Origin: Azorinus chamasolen
Lineage: Eukaryota; Mollusca; Bivalvia; Cardiida; Solecurtidae
DNA: 64,000 nucleotides
NCBI GenBank assembly: GCA_963576725.1
Contig: OY755239.1
Coordinates: forward strand, 62,104,953-62,168,952
Direction of reading: 5' to 3'
In this document: positions 18,597-29,326 of the stretch, one piece after another
Layout of the letters: every line of letters starts with the position of its first letter
Position numbering within the stretch: position 1 is the first letter of the stretch
Translations under genes and position numbers: made by a program
The notes under the pieces: generated by a model
Databases searched by the model: none
Told to the model about the DNA's origin: nothing
Seen by the model: the letters and a program-made list of their open reading frames with translations, nothing else

Positions 18597-18666
18597 AACA
18601 GAGTATACCCTGATCAAGCAGCTCCTGTAGAAGCTGCCTGATCTGGGTCTAATCTGTTTGCAAACA
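18597..18666. repeat. fold-back hairpin of the GCAAACAG family
   Basis: The sequence runs from aacagag through accctgatcaagcagctcc to its approximate reverse complement and closes with ctgtttgc. It is a ~70-bp imperfect palindrome, one of at least ten similar ones in the window. Confidence 0.6.
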
Positions 18667-19010
18667 TGTCAAAAATGGTCAATATCTTGTAATGGGTTAA
18701 GAAAGGTTCAGAACATACCAATTTTGAAAAATTGGAAATCAATCAAGTTTACTGTGAGTCTTAGCGCGTTCTTTTCCTTACCACCCTAGTTCTACAATAT
18801 AAAACTTCTGTATTTCGAAACATCACATAATTATCGTTCTTCATTACATTTTTATTCTTTTTCATCGTTTTTTTTCTATTTTTTATTATTTTTTTAATTT
18901 TTATCATTCCTGCGAAATACGAAATTCACGCCAGCAGAGAAAGATCAAAATGAAAAATAAGCTTGCGTGAGGTCAAATTATTTGGACTACTTACCACCCC
19001 AGTGTGAATC

Positions 19011-19080
19011 TGCAAATAGCCTGAATCCGGATGAGGTGACAAGTAACTCGGCATCTCATCCAGATCAAGGCCGTTTGATA
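19011..19080. repeat. fold-back hairpin of the GCAAACAG family
   Basis: It opens with tgcaaatagcctgaatccgg and closes with catctcatccagatc and gtttga. The arms pair imperfectly around aagtaactcgg. Confidence 0.5.
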
Positions 19081-19515
19081 CTCGGCCTATAGTTTTACCA
19101 AAGGTTTAGGGAGTGTGTTAAGTCGAAGCATTGATCGTAATGGGCACGTGGTGGCGTCATTTTCCCGCTAATTTGTCATTTCGGCTATAGGCGGAATCCA
19201 CGCAGAGGTGTGTTTCCCAACGTATAGCTCCGCATTAAATAAAAGATGACACATGCGTGATATGCGTTTGGCTATTGACTAAACGCCGAGTGACTCGTCA
19301 TATGATTAGTTGTATAAATTATCGCAAATTAGCAGAGGTCCTCATTTTTAGAAACTTTGGCATTCTGTTTCCGTTTTGCGTAGTTGCATGGAGGAGTAAC
19401 AATATTGCTATTGTTATTTCAACAGCGACATCTTAAGAATAAATGCCTTGCTTCTCGATAAAGTCAAGTGACGGGAAATGGCGACGATTATCGGATTTGA
19501 TCAATTTGAGCTGTC

Positions 19516-19582
19516 CAAACACTGTAGACCCAGACGAGAGAGCTCCTGGAAGGACCCTTCTGGCCTGGGTCTGAAGTGTTTG
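19516..19582. repeat. fold-back hairpin of the GCAAACAG family
   Basis: It opens with caaacactgtagacccagac and closes with gcctgggtctgaagtgtttg. The arms are complementary around a short loop, as in the copies at 53086 and 53244. Confidence 0.6.
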
Positions 19583-20557
19583 TATTCATAATTTGTCATT
19601 ATTTAAATACTTGTACACATTACCGTCAAAACCAAAATGAACTGGTCCAATTATTGAAAGACGACTGGCTTATTCAAAGATTTGGGCATACATGGTTAAA
19701 TATATACAAAGTCGGTCTTGATTTCTATTAACACTCTTTCAATGTTTATGTCCATATATACCCGCTTTGAAAATCAAACACGGGTACCAGACATGTTTCA
19801 CTCGAACTCTAGCTGATAAAAAGGATACAATTCAAGCTATAAAGCATATTGTAAATTCGTGATCTTGAACTTTTCACGTCCAAATAAAGTACGCGTCAAA
19901 CTGAATGCGAGTGCTTTGTTAGACCAGATAAAAAATCACAGGGAAGTATGGTGGCATTCCGTTTTCTTCATTGAAATGATAAACAATTGCAAATCTTAAA
20001 ATGGCTAAATTTGAGATTTTTTTTATAACTTCCTTATAACTTTTATAACAGAGACAGTAGACGTTAGTAACGCATTACAAAAGGCATTAGCTACATAACT
20101 TGCTAAATAATTAACACTCTTATTTATCAGTCAAATAGGTAAATAAAAAAGAAACAACAAATTAACAAACATACAAACTCAAGTTCGGATGCACAATGTT
20201 TAGCTGTGCAGATATTTTGAGGACATGGATACACTTTATACACCATATCGCTTAAATGAGGACTTACATTTGATTGGACAGATACTACCACTCAAGCGCA
20301 ATTTGATTGGTTCGCCTATGCACACTTTTAAAGAGACCGGGGAAAAATGTGCATGGTGGCATACACGAATTCAAGACAACGCTACTTTATGAGGACTTCG
20401 TAGATTTTGGAAAATTTTAACATAGTCCTCACGAAGATGCCAAATAATGAAAAATCTTTATGAGGACTCGTGTGCAAGTCCTCATACTACGAACAGTCCT
20501 CTGACCGTTGGTGTGCGTAACACTATACGTCCTCAAAACGCTGGTAATACAAGCCCC

Positions 20558-20558
20558 C

Positions 20559-20642
<84 letters not shown>

Positions 20643-20666
20643 TAGGTAGGTAGGTAGGTAGGTAGG

Positions 20667-20728
<62 letters not shown>

Positions 20729-20746
20729 TAGATAGATAGATAGACA
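20558..20746. repeat. compound microsatellite (CA)n(TA)n(GGTA)n(GATA)n
   Basis: A short CA run is followed by about 35 TA units (20570-20640), then GGTA units and then GATA units to about 20746. It lies about 100 bp upstream of the DUF4559 exon. Tyr/Ile open frames across it are artefacts. Confidence 0.95.
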
Positions 20747-20851
20747 GATGTATACATATAAATAACGTCGGCATCACAGTTAACAATTGTCTTTCCTCCT
20801 GAAGATCAAAAGTGGTACCAGTTGTGTAAATTTTTTATGCATATTTTACAG

Positions 20852-21326
20852 AATGGCAGAAAAGGTACGTGACGTGCGGTTCAACAATTGGCTTCGTGGT
20901 ACCCTTGCTCTTCAGTTTTTGAAAGATGGCTTAGAGGAATATGTGGACATTCAGATATCCGCTTTTCACACCCAAATCCGAAATTCTCTCGAGTCGGACC
21001 TGCCAATATGCAGTAGTTCATGTACTGCTAAAAATGTGAAGAGAAATAACGACAACACGTTGTCAATGAATTGTCACGCATGCAATCACTGGTTACAGAA
21101 AATCATAGAAAATACAACTGATATTACGGAATTGTGTCCGGAGAACTGTGATCCTCAGTTGTGGCCAAGAGTTCCATGGGAAGTCTGTAAAATATACCTG
21201 CCACCTACATACAAAACCAGTGTATCTGTTAAGGATGTTGATATAGTGGCAATATTGACTCTCTTCCAAAGATGCTCGTATTTCCACACAAGCAATATGT
21301 TCACCACATACGAACTGGTGAATGAG
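20852..21326 (+). CDS. DUF4559 (CXorf38-like) gene, exon 1 of coding region
   Basis: The exon starts after an acceptor (atattttacag) with the ATG at 20853 in its second base, codes 158 residues, and ends at a consensus donor (GAG/GTAAGT) in phase 0. The protein matches my recollection of the CXorf38/DUF4559 family: a start-proximal RFNNWLRGTLALQFLKDGL, CxxC-type pairs (CSSSC, CHAC.HW), CPENC, LWPRVPWEVCKIYLP, and DIVAILTLFQRCSYF. An upstream noncoding exon is implied by the acceptor. The family's function is poorly known. The frame stays open 17 codons into the intron, so the donor rather than a stop defines the end. Codon use and the good Kozak context (agaATGG) support a real host gene. Confidence 0.8.
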
Positions 21327-21539
21327 GTAAGTTCCTATTTATCAAAAGTTATTAGTTTTGAATGTAGCCTTAAATAAAGCGTTGCATTCTTTAATATGGC
21401 ATTTGTTGAGCGAAATTGTCAATGATCGACTTTTCACTAATATCAAATTGTAATGGACGGACCTTCTGAATAATGACGATGTTTGTGACTGAAATTTGAA
21501 CAAATGTATATAAATTCTGAAAGTAGATCATTCGAGAGC

Positions 21540-21620
21540 AAATGCAGCAATGCAAAAGGAGAAAATTGCAGGCTTTTATCGATTCTATTCATTAGCAAGT
21601 GCACCACTACCTATGCCCCT
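21540..21620 (+). repeat. left half of a copy of repeat R, split by E2
   Basis: The words gcaaaaggagaaaattgcag and cctatgcccct match repeat R (see 60127). The right half resumes after E2 at 26446 with agtgacggcttaatcggtat. E2 therefore landed inside an older repeat. Confidence 0.6.
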
Positions 21621-21704
21621 TGTTGACAACTTTATTACGACACCGTATAATCATGAAAATCACAATAACGTAAGAATAGCACATACTCAATATATCTATC
21701 AACA
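21621..21704 (-). repeat. E2 3' LTR (84 bp)
   Basis: It is identical by eye to the copy at 26362-26445. On the minus strand it contains AATAAA about 15 bases before its end, and ttatacgg as the only TATA-like word. Confidence 0.95.
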
Positions 21705-21718
21705 TCCCTCTTTCTTTA
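21705..21718 (-). other. E2 polypurine tract
   Basis: The minus strand reads aaagaaagaggga directly before the 3' LTR, the expected plus-strand primer position. Confidence 0.8.
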
Positions 21719-22312
21719 AGAAAATTAACTCTTTTAACTGACAGCCTGAAGCATAAACTGACTAGAACTTAATGCCTTAAAATGTGATTAACATGAAGTT
21801 TGTCTACCTTGACAACTACTCTTTAAACAAAAAAATAATATCAATGTTACAACCACACATCACTTAAACATAACTTCAAAGTCTGACCATACTCTTATGT
21901 AAACCTTCATTCTGTAATGAAACACCTGTCACCGAGTCCACTTACTATTATTAGCAATACTCTATTAATCAGTCATTCATTCATATTCACTCATGTAGAT
22001 TCACAATTAATATCAAGTGTCTAAATAGGTTCACTGAAACAGTTACTTATGAAATGAACTCTGTATTTTGTAAACAGTCTTAACCAAACTACCAATACAA
22101 ATAACACTTGAAACATGTAACAATGGCTCAATTTTTTAAAATAAATGTGATTCTACATTAAGTCAAACAAAATCAAATCTCATGGTAATCTGGACTCTAA
22201 AAGTCTTAGTTACTATGATCAATATGAAAAGTTATAACCCTGACTGTGAGAGTCCTATTCTACTGATAACATTATAATAACACACACACACACAGAAATA
22301 ATCAGCACTATT

Positions 22313-25300
22313 TTACACATAGTCTCCCAGATGTTGTGGACGTTGTATGTCTCTCCTGGGCCTAAGGTTGTATTTACCCGGGCTAGTGTTGGGAGCTGCA
22401 GCAGGAGTAAGAGTCTCGCCAGACGACGCAGCTGTTGGTGCTTTCTCAGTTGCTAGCGCGCTCGCGGGTGCTTGTGCATTCTCAGTTGCTGGTGCATTCG
22501 CGACTTCCTTTCGTGCACTATGATTACTCGTCTCTATGTTTAGATCACCATAGCGAGGTGGTGACTGCTCGCGAATGTGTACTGGCACACTTGTCGATCG
22601 AATGTGAACGCGATTTCTGGTATACAGCACATTATCTTCACTGCGCACTATATACCTATTTTCACTGAAGCCTACAATTATGCCTTTCTTCCAAGGCTTT
22701 CTACTCTGCTTAAAGAAATACACTGATTCACCGACACGAATCTTATGTTGATCTCGCGCACTTTTGTCAAACCACTTTTTGACGGTTGTTTTACGACGCG
22801 ATCGCGACTCGTTGATTGGCTCTGCTTTCACTCGCGAAGGGATCAACGTTCTCGGCTTCCTGTTCATTAGCATCTCTGCTGGGCTTCTTTTAGTGTCGGC
22901 GCGCGGAGTGTTTCTTTGCTCTAATAAGGCTTCCAATGGATCGGTACGCGAATCATGACACTTGATTAGTAGCGTTTTCATTGCCTTTACTGCGCTTTCC
23001 GCCTTCCCATTCGACGCAGGATGATGGGGAGACGTAACATGATGTTGAATGCCCCATTTTTCCGTGAATTCGCGAAATTCCTTGGATGTGTACTGGGGAC
23101 CACCATCGGTTATCAGCTCTCTTGGGACACCGAATCGCGCGAAGTGTTTCTTCATTCTGTCGATGACTTGCTGGCTGTTTGCCGCCGTGAGATGATCTAC
23201 TTCTACGAAGCTGGTGTGGTAGTCCACGACTACTAGATACACTCTGTTCTGTATTTCGAATAAATCGGAACCGACCTTATCCCAAGGTTTTTGTCCATCA
23301 TCATGCTGTTTCAGCGTTTCTTTTTGAGGCGGCGGCTTTCGGTCTTCACATTGAACACAGTTTTTCGCAAATTGTTTGATCTCATGCCTCATTCTTGGCC
23401 AAAAAATAGTTCCCCTCGCTCTTCGATCCATGCTTTCAAAACCGAGGTGGGCTTTGTGCAGTCTCTGCAACATTTCTCTTCTAAGCACTTTCGGGATCAC
23501 TATAGCTTCACCTTTTAAGATGACTCCATCTTGGCAACTAAGCGTATCTCTTAGTGGGTGGTACTCTCTGAGTTCAATACTAATGTCACTTTTATTTGGC
23601 CAGCCAGACACTATCAAGTTCTGCAGTTCTTGCATTGAAGAATCTTCTGCTGTTGCACGCTTTACCTCCAGTATTCTCGCATCTGGAAACTCATCGAAAA
23701 CACCATTTTCTACACCTCGGATGTCCATCCGGTCTGATGTTTCATGTTCTCCTGTTTCAGTATAGGCACGGCTTAACGTGTCGGCTATTACCAGATCTGT
23801 GCCTTTCACATACTGAAATTGAATATCATACCGCAACAGTTTCATAATGATATCTTGCAGCCGTTTTGGGGCCTGTCCAATAGGTTTCTTCAATATTGTC
23901 TCTAGCGGTTTATGGTCATTTTGGACAATCACTTTTCGCGCGTACGTGTATTGATCAAAGCGCATCAATCCATACAAGATCGCCAGAGCTTCTTTTTCGA
24001 TCTGTGCCCATTTGCGTTCAGAAGTGGTGAGGGACCGTGATGCAAATTCAATCGGCTGTCCATCATGCATCAGAACAGCACCTAGACCACTCTGTGAACT
24101 GTCAGCTTGGATAACTAGCTCCTTTTCTGGGTCAAAGTATACTAGTATGGGTGCATTTGCAATCTGATCTTTCATTTTGTGGAAACTAGCTTCACACTCT
24201 TCTGTCCATTTCCACTCTGCATCCTTGTGAGTCAGTTTTCTCATGGGCTCTAGGGTGGTAGCTAAATCTGGAAGGAATTTTGCCATGTATTGCGCGAGAC
24301 CACAAATTTTCCGCACTTCTGTTACATTTGTAGGTGTCGGCATTTTGCGAATTGCCTCTACTTTCTTCTCGTCTGGCATAACACCTTTGTCAGTGATCTT
24401 ATGGCCATGGAATGTGATTTCCTTACCGATTTCTTTCTTCTCTTCGTTGAGGATAATGTTTTGTTCTGCACATCTCTGCGACAGTGCTTTCAGCTTGCGA
24501 TTGTTGTCGGCATTCGCAGCTTGTTCATTTTCACCACAGCCTATCACTATGATGTCATCGGCTATCACAAAAGTTCCATCAAGACCATTCAGGGCTTCAT
24601 TCAGTCTTCTGGCGAAGATTTCACTAGACACGTTGAGGCCGAAGGGCAATCTCGACCATCGATACCGCCCAAAAGGTGTGATCATAGTTGTCAATTTGCT
24701 AGATTCTTTATCTAGTCGTACATGCCAGAACGCTTCTTTCACGTCTAACTTTGTGAACAGTTTTGCCTGATTCAGATTTGGCAACACATCGTCAAATGTA
24801 GTCAGTCTGTATCTCTCGCGTTTCAGGACTTTGTTCAAGGGTTGCGGATCTAGACAAATTCTCAGCTTACCATTTGCTTTCCGCACAACTGCCATTTGGT
24901 TGACCCATTCCGTTGGTTCTTCTACTGGTATCAAAATACCTCTTTCGACGAGCGTGTCGATTTCTGACTTTACTTGATCCTTGATAGCTATCGGAATTTT
25001 TCGCGAAGGCAAAACGATGGGCTTTGCATCATTCTCAATGTGCAGTTTTGTTTCACCGAGATCACCGAGATCCATTTCTACTTTCCCTATGAAAGAATCA
25101 GTGTTTATGTTGATCAAGGACATTTCTTGAACTGTTTTCAGACCTAGCAGACTTTGAAAGTCATTTGGAACGACAACAAACTTCACATCATGTGTCGAAC
25201 CAGTCTTCGGATTTTCCGTCGGAAGTGTCACTTCACCTAATGGTTTCAAAGTCGATTTGTTCCACATTCTCAGTGTAGATGCATTGCTCTTGACCTGACT

Positions 25301-26269
25301 CTTTTTCACATATTTCTGGTTTATGGTATTGACTTCTGCACCAGTGTCAATTTGGAACTTGACATCACAGTCATTCACAATCATTGTCGCGATTACCTTT
25401 GATCGAGATTCAAAAGACGCTAACCAGAATTCATCATTGTCATTAACATATTCACTCTCAGTTTGTACAGAGTTTACTCCATCACGCCTACATTTTGCTT
25501 TGAAATGGTTGTTACCTCCACATTTCGCACATTTTTTACCCCATGCTGGACATTTCTCTTTCTTAGGTGGGTGATTCTTGCCACAAAAGTCACACTGTTT
25601 ATGCTCAGCTTTTTGTTTTGCTTTGCCAGAAGTGGGTCTTGCTGAGTATTGTTTATACTGTCTTTTCTGGCCATGAGTGTCAGATTTTGGTCTAGCAGTG
25701 TTTAATTTGTTTACAGAGATATCTGAAGGCTTTTCTCTCAACTCTTGTACATGCTTCTGTGATTGTTCATATGCACGACCTATCTTAACAGCTTTTGTCA
25801 GGTTCAGATCGTCTTCTCTTAGTAAGAGTTCTTGCAGTTTGCCTGTAATCGTGAAGACGATTTTGTCACGGATCATTCTGTCTGCATCGGTAAAGTTACA
25901 CGACGTTGCTCTTTTTCTAAGGTCTGTCACGAAAACATCAAATGGTTCTTGGTATGGAGCAGTCCAAAACCTGTGAGACTCTAGAACCTCATTCTTACGC
26001 GGATTACAGTAAGTCTCAAGCTTACCCAGTACTTTCTCCGGATCGTCTTTATGGGCGTTGTCTTCCCACGTGAATTGGTCATATATTTCTAGTATCTGCG
26101 GACCAGCACAATGCAGCAGAATTGCCGTTTGGATCTTCTTATCTTTCTTATCTGATCCTGTGGCGGTCATGTAAACCTCGTATTCGCGCTTCCATCTCTT
26201 GAAATTTTCCGCGACATTGCCCTCTGTCACGTTCAAGGAACCCGGCAGTCGGAAAGATGATTCTGCCAT
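22313..26269 (-). CDS. gag-pol: E2 Gag-Pol polyprotein
   Basis: One frame of 1318 codons from the ATG at 26269, 92 bp inside the 5' LTR. Gag occupies about residues 1-270 and ends in two zinc knuckles (CDFCGKNHPPKKEKC, then the canonical CAKCGGNNHFKAKC). Protease: IDTGAE with D308. RT: IADD with D571 and D572 (an Ile-Ala in place of the usual Tyr-x). RNase H: LVIQADSSQSGLGA. Integrase: an HHCC zinc site (H.AHLGF...CVQCEDRK), then D1002, D1055 and E1091, giving D,D(35)E. The C-terminus is Ala/Thr/Pro-rich and ends in a short basic NLRPRR motif. The ORF has no frame break or stop, so Gag and Pol would be made at equal levels unless processing differs. Confidence 0.95.
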   Translation of the reverse strand: MAESSFRLPGSLNVTEGNVAENFKRWKREYEVYMTATGSDKKDKKIQTAILLHCAGPQILEIYDQFTWEDNAHKDDPEKVLGKLETYCNPRKNEVLESHRFWTAPYQEPFDVFVTDLRKRATSCNFTDADRMIRDKIVFTITGKLQELLLREDDLNLTKAVKIGRAYEQSQKHVQELREKPSDISVNKLNTARPKSDTHGQKRQYKQYSARPTSGKAKQKAEHKQCDFCGKNHPPKKEKCPAWGKKCAKCGGNNHFKAKCRRDGVNSVQTESEYVNDNDEFWLASFESRSKVIATMIVNDCDVKFQIDTGAEVNTINQKYVKKSQVKSNASTLRMWNKSTLKPLGEVTLPTENPKTGSTHDVKFVVVPNDFQSLLGLKTVQEMSLININTDSFIGKVEMDLGDLGETKLHIENDAKPIVLPSRKIPIAIKDQVKSEIDTLVERGILIPVEEPTEWVNQMAVVRKANGKLRICLDPQPLNKVLKRERYRLTTFDDVLPNLNQAKLFTKLDVKEAFWHVRLDKESSKLTTMITPFGRYRWSRLPFGLNVSSEIFARRLNEALNGLDGTFVIADDIIVIGCGENEQAANADNNRKLKALSQRCAEQNIILNEEKKEIGKEITFHGHKITDKGVMPDEKKVEAIRKMPTPTNVTEVRKICGLAQYMAKFLPDLATTLEPMRKLTHKDAEWKWTEECEASFHKMKDQIANAPILVYFDPEKELVIQADSSQSGLGAVLMHDGQPIEFASRSLTTSERKWAQIEKEALAILYGLMRFDQYTYARKVIVQNDHKPLETILKKPIGQAPKRLQDIIMKLLRYDIQFQYVKGTDLVIADTLSRAYTETGEHETSDRMDIRGVENGVFDEFPDARILEVKRATAEDSSMQELQNLIVSGWPNKSDISIELREYHPLRDTLSCQDGVILKGEAIVIPKVLRREMLQRLHKAHLGFESMDRRARGTIFWPRMRHEIKQFAKNCVQCEDRKPPPQKETLKQHDDGQKPWDKVGSDLFEIQNRVYLVVVDYHTSFVEVDHLTAANSQQVIDRMKKHFARFGVPRELITDGGPQYTSKEFREFTEKWGIQHHVTSPHHPASNGKAESAVKAMKTLLIKCHDSRTDPLEALLEQRNTPRADTKRSPAEMLMNRKPRTLIPSRVKAEPINESRSRRKTTVKKWFDKSARDQHKIRVGESVYFFKQSRKPWKKGIIVGFSENRYIVRSEDNVLYTRNRVHIRSTSVPVHIREQSPPRYGDLNIETSNHSARKEVANAPATENAQAPASALATEKAPTAASSGETLTPAAAPNTSPGKYNLRPRRDIQRPQHLGDYV

Positions 26270-26340
26270 CTTCTGCTATCATGCAAAAATCTGCCTCGGA
26301 AGCTACGTTTACCGGCCGTAATCTTCGATTTTCTTCAGAG

Positions 26341-26361
26341 AAAAATCCCACGCGGCCACCA
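26341..26361 (-). other. E2 primer-binding site (tRNA not identified)
   Basis: Directly inside the 5' LTR the plus strand reads aaaaatcccacgcggccacc followed by a, i.e. a tRNA-like 3' end finishing in CCA. The acceptor-stem bases do not match any tRNA I can name. Confidence 0.6.
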
Positions 26362-26445
26362 TGTTGACAACTTTATTACGACACCGTATAATCATGAAAA
26401 TCACAATAACGTAAGAATAGCACATACTCAATATATCTATCAACA
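26362..26445 (-). repeat. E2 5' LTR (84 bp)
   Basis: It is identical by eye to 21621-21704. At 84 bp it must hold all promoter and polyadenylation signals, or the promoter may extend into the leader. Confidence 0.95.
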
Positions 26446-26518
26446 CCCCTAGTGACGGCTTAATCGGTATTCAGAACTAAAATCATTGAAATTGATGATA
26501 ACGAAGGACCAGAAAATA
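26446..26518 (+). repeat. right half of the repeat R copy split by E2
   Basis: It continues the repeat interrupted at 21620, with ggcttaatcggtattcag and gaaggaccagaaaatataac. The retroelement-tail insertion at 26519 interrupts it again, and cactgagaat resumes near 26722. Confidence 0.6.
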
Positions 26519-26721
26519 TAACAAAAGTACAAAAATAAGTCATGCAGGAAACATCACATACAGAACAAACAGTCGCCCGAACAGCAACACAAGGAAACAG
26601 CAAATGTACATAACTATAAAAACATCAAGAGACGCACAAAGACAAAACAAACATACAATATGGGGGAGATGGAAATACCGCCTTGGAACGGTCAGTGACA
26701 AAAGTCACTGGGGGGTGTTAA
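26519..26721 (-). repeat. 3' tail of the RT-A retroelement family, solo copy
   Basis: It reads, on the minus strand, from agtcactt through gaccgttccaaggcggt, tttgtctttgtgcgtctc, tgctgttcgggcgac and catgacttatttttgtactttt. The same order of words follows the RT C-terminal domain in the copy at 37668-37910, so it is a 5'-truncated copy of that element. It is nested in repeat R. Confidence 0.65.
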
Positions 26722-27059
26722 ACACTGAGAATAAATTATGAGGCGACAAATATATCCACCACACGTTCTATTAAACCTACATTCCTGCTTTTGCTTTCGA
26801 TGAGACAAAATGTCGGTAGTACAACGTACATGTATTTCTGAAAAACAGTAACAAACGGAAAGTGGTAATAACACATTTTATTCTGACGTACACCCGGAAT
26901 AGATGGCATGTGCTGTTTCTTAGTTCATTTACATTTAACCGTATCTGAATGGGCCAACTGAGTGAAGACCAAGTTTGCATTCTCCTCATACATTATTTCA
27001 TCTTCCACATTGCAACAACACACAACCGTCTAAGGAATATTAACATTGGCATGATGTTT

Positions 27060-29326
27060 TCGTCGAACGAGATCAATGGAAAAGTAGTACAGTCAAGCAG
27101 GCAAAGCCACATACAAGACGCAACCACCACCAAAACACCGATAGACAGCATGACACACACACACAACCACACACCAAAACGCGCAATCACACACGAGAAG
27201 AACACAGAAAACACCAACAGATATAAGAACCAAAGACAAACACTCCACACATGAACAAAAATCACAAGCACAAAGACGAAAGGCAAATAAAAGGAAGGGT
27301 GACAAAGAGAGTACCGCCTTGGCACGGTCAGTAGCAAACACACCACAGAGGGGTTTGAACAGGTTTACGGACGTCCTAACCTTACACTTCTCTCAAAGTC
27401 ACCCTAGCTTTTACAAATAGTGTAAATAAAGGTATCCCCGCCGGAATTACCCACACCATAGACGACGGTGAACACAAGACAGCAAATAAAACATAGCATA
27501 ATAACTGTGACAATCCGTCAAATATGTACTCAATGACTTTGCTGAAGTCAGAGCACCTGCAGGTAAGCCGTTAAGGACACGACAGTGAAAAAGTAATACA
27601 TGAGTCTGGTAAGCTCATCCCGTATCTGAGTTTAAGAGTATACCATCATAGAGAACTAGCCTCGGCCTCTCATCGCGGAAGCAAAGAGGGAAGCGTAGCT
27701 ACCGACTGTAAAAGGGTCGATAACCAAACATGCACTGCGTTGCAATATAATGACATCATAAGCTTTCTTCTTAAATGTTTTAATGCGTTTTATAAATAAA
27801 TCATGGAAATGGATATGACCCCGAATTTACCGAAGTTTGTAGATAACATCCCCATACAAGTCTGGTTGAGAAATGCCTTGTTGCAGTAACGTCCGTAGAT
27901 TGCAATTATATTTACTAATGAGTGGTTAATTTGGATAAAAGATTTTAGAATATGTTTTCGAAGTTTGTGATATCTGTAACCTTGCTTAAGAAGTTTTTCA
28001 GTTATAACTAAACTGCGACTTAAAATCTTCTAGCAAAGAATAGGCTCGGGCAAACCGAACAAGTTGAGAAATATAAACCCAACAAGATGTAGAACGGGAC
28101 ACATATCCATCTAGAAAAGGACAGGCAAGGTTTTACGCAAGCGTAAAATGGCTGCGTAACATGAAAAGAGGGAGCTATATTGTTGAGTACTTTTAATTAA
28201 CAGATACATTGGGAAAACACGACTGGTATGTATGAATTTAATAGATGTAGCAGAAACGGGGGATGTTTTAATGAGCCATGATGCATAATACCTGTGTTTG
28301 ACACCAATAATACACATTACGTCACAGATCAATGTTATTCATTTACTGAAACACACTGACGTAGAAACCATTATCACATTAAGTGAAGCTCACAAGGCAT
28401 ACAAACTCCCATACTTACAGTCTACATGAAATTATTCCAATAGGTCGACTCAATGCCCATTAACATTTTCACTTATAATGGTTTTAAACCAAAATCACGT
28501 ATACTAAGGGTGCTGAGAAAATATGAGAGAAAAAAATAATTCAGCTTCCACCGAGGATCGAACCCACGACCTCACGTTTCCTAGTCCATCGTTATAACCC
28601 TTAGACCACGCTGACAGCTATGATTGGGAATGTGATTTTAATCAGTTATACCTAATTCACTAGCATTTTCACTGAAACTGGATCATGGCAGAAAAGAAAG
28701 AAATAACCCCGACAAAAATATGCTGAGAAAAATATATGAATGAAAATAAATAAAATAAATGAATACATATAAATAAAACTTGTCTCACAGTAAATCATAT
28801 TTATTAAAAAGATTGGCTTTTATAGAAACACAGGACCGCAGAAACGCATGGTCAAAATTCAAAGCCGTATAAGTTTGGGCTGCTATAGCAGCCCAATAAT
28901 TAACATTTTAAAAATAAAATCGTCTCTTTTATCGTATGTTTTGGACGAACCTTTATCATTTGTAATTGAAAGATTCAAATCTAAAAATGAAGCTATAATG
29001 TCAGATTGATTCGTTTTCTTTAAAGACAGTTCTTTTGGGTAAATTGAAGAAATCATAGTTTTAAAATAAGGATTATCTAAATTCAAAATATCGGCTAAAT
29101 ACCTTGAAATTTTATTAAAAGTATTAACAATATCGGTCTGTGTATCAGGTTTTAAGCTAAGCATAAAATCCCTCTCATAGCAATACAAAAACAAATCTGC
29201 AACAAGAGGGGCTCCATTTGTACCCATGTGTATACCAACAACGATATATATTGTACCCCCATAACGCACAAATATTTTATCTAAAAGAAAGGTAAGAAAT
29301 CTACAAACATCAAGGCAAGTCCGCAT
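27060..29326 (-). pseudogene. decayed RT-A retroelement: RT domain, C-terminal domain and 3' tail
   Basis: On the minus strand, 28883-29326 encodes 147 residues of a reverse transcriptase with FLLDKIFVRYGGTIY, MGTNGAPLVADLFLYCYERDF, and SFLDLN. The catalytic motif reads YLADI, so one catalytic Asp is lost. 27730-28110 encodes, with frame breaks, the downstream domain (LLKQGYRYHKLRK). 27060-27420 is the 3' tail of a second subfamily (ggcggtactctctttgtc, gtggctttacctgcttgac). The order agrees with intact-order copies at 36961-37910 and 63001-63870. The class may be Penelope-like, but I cannot prove it. A tRNA-like SINE sits in the gap between the RT and C-terminal parts. Confidence 0.6.
28548..28621 (-). 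mobile_element. tRNA-like SINE head
   Basis: On the minus strand gtcagcgtggtctaaggg looks like a tRNA acceptor and A box, and gtgggttcgatcctcgg is a T-arm with a B box. The 5' and 3' ends do not form a full acceptor stem. It appears to be a SINE head or a decayed tRNA gene; the body was not delimited. Confidence 0.5.

Larger units (their letters stand above)
21621..26445 (-). mobile_element. E2: compact mag-like Ty3/Gypsy retrotransposon
   Basis: The element is 4825 bp with 84-bp LTRs (21621-21704 and 26362-26445) that read as identical. They begin TG and end CA. It is flanked by a 5-bp duplication CCCCT (21616-21620 and 26446-26450). A single uninterrupted gag-pol ORF of 1318 codons fills it. 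The tiny LTRs and compact single frame recall Bombyx mag (77-bp LTRs) and the mag/SURL lineage. The intact ORF, identical LTRs and clean duplication indicate a young, possibly active copy. It lies antisense within intron 1 of the DUF4559 gene. Confidence 0.95.

Noticed and set aside
20523..20786. Tyr/Ile-rich open frames on both strands
   Set aside because: They translate the TA/GATA microsatellite.
24243..24770. Plus-strand ORF of 175 codons inside E2, and neighbours at 23376 and 25677
   Set aside because: They are antisense frames of the intact E2 gag-pol.
26993..27346. Cys/Val/Phe-rich minus-strand ORFs, also at 37715-37910, 43271-43504, 61162-61460 and 63591-63848
   Set aside because: All are translations of the T/G-rich RT-A retroelement tail. 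Their similarity to each other is that of the repeat, not of a protein family.
28883..29326. Active reverse transcriptase gene
   Set aside because: The catalytic box reads YLADI and the downstream domain is frame-broken, with a SINE in between.
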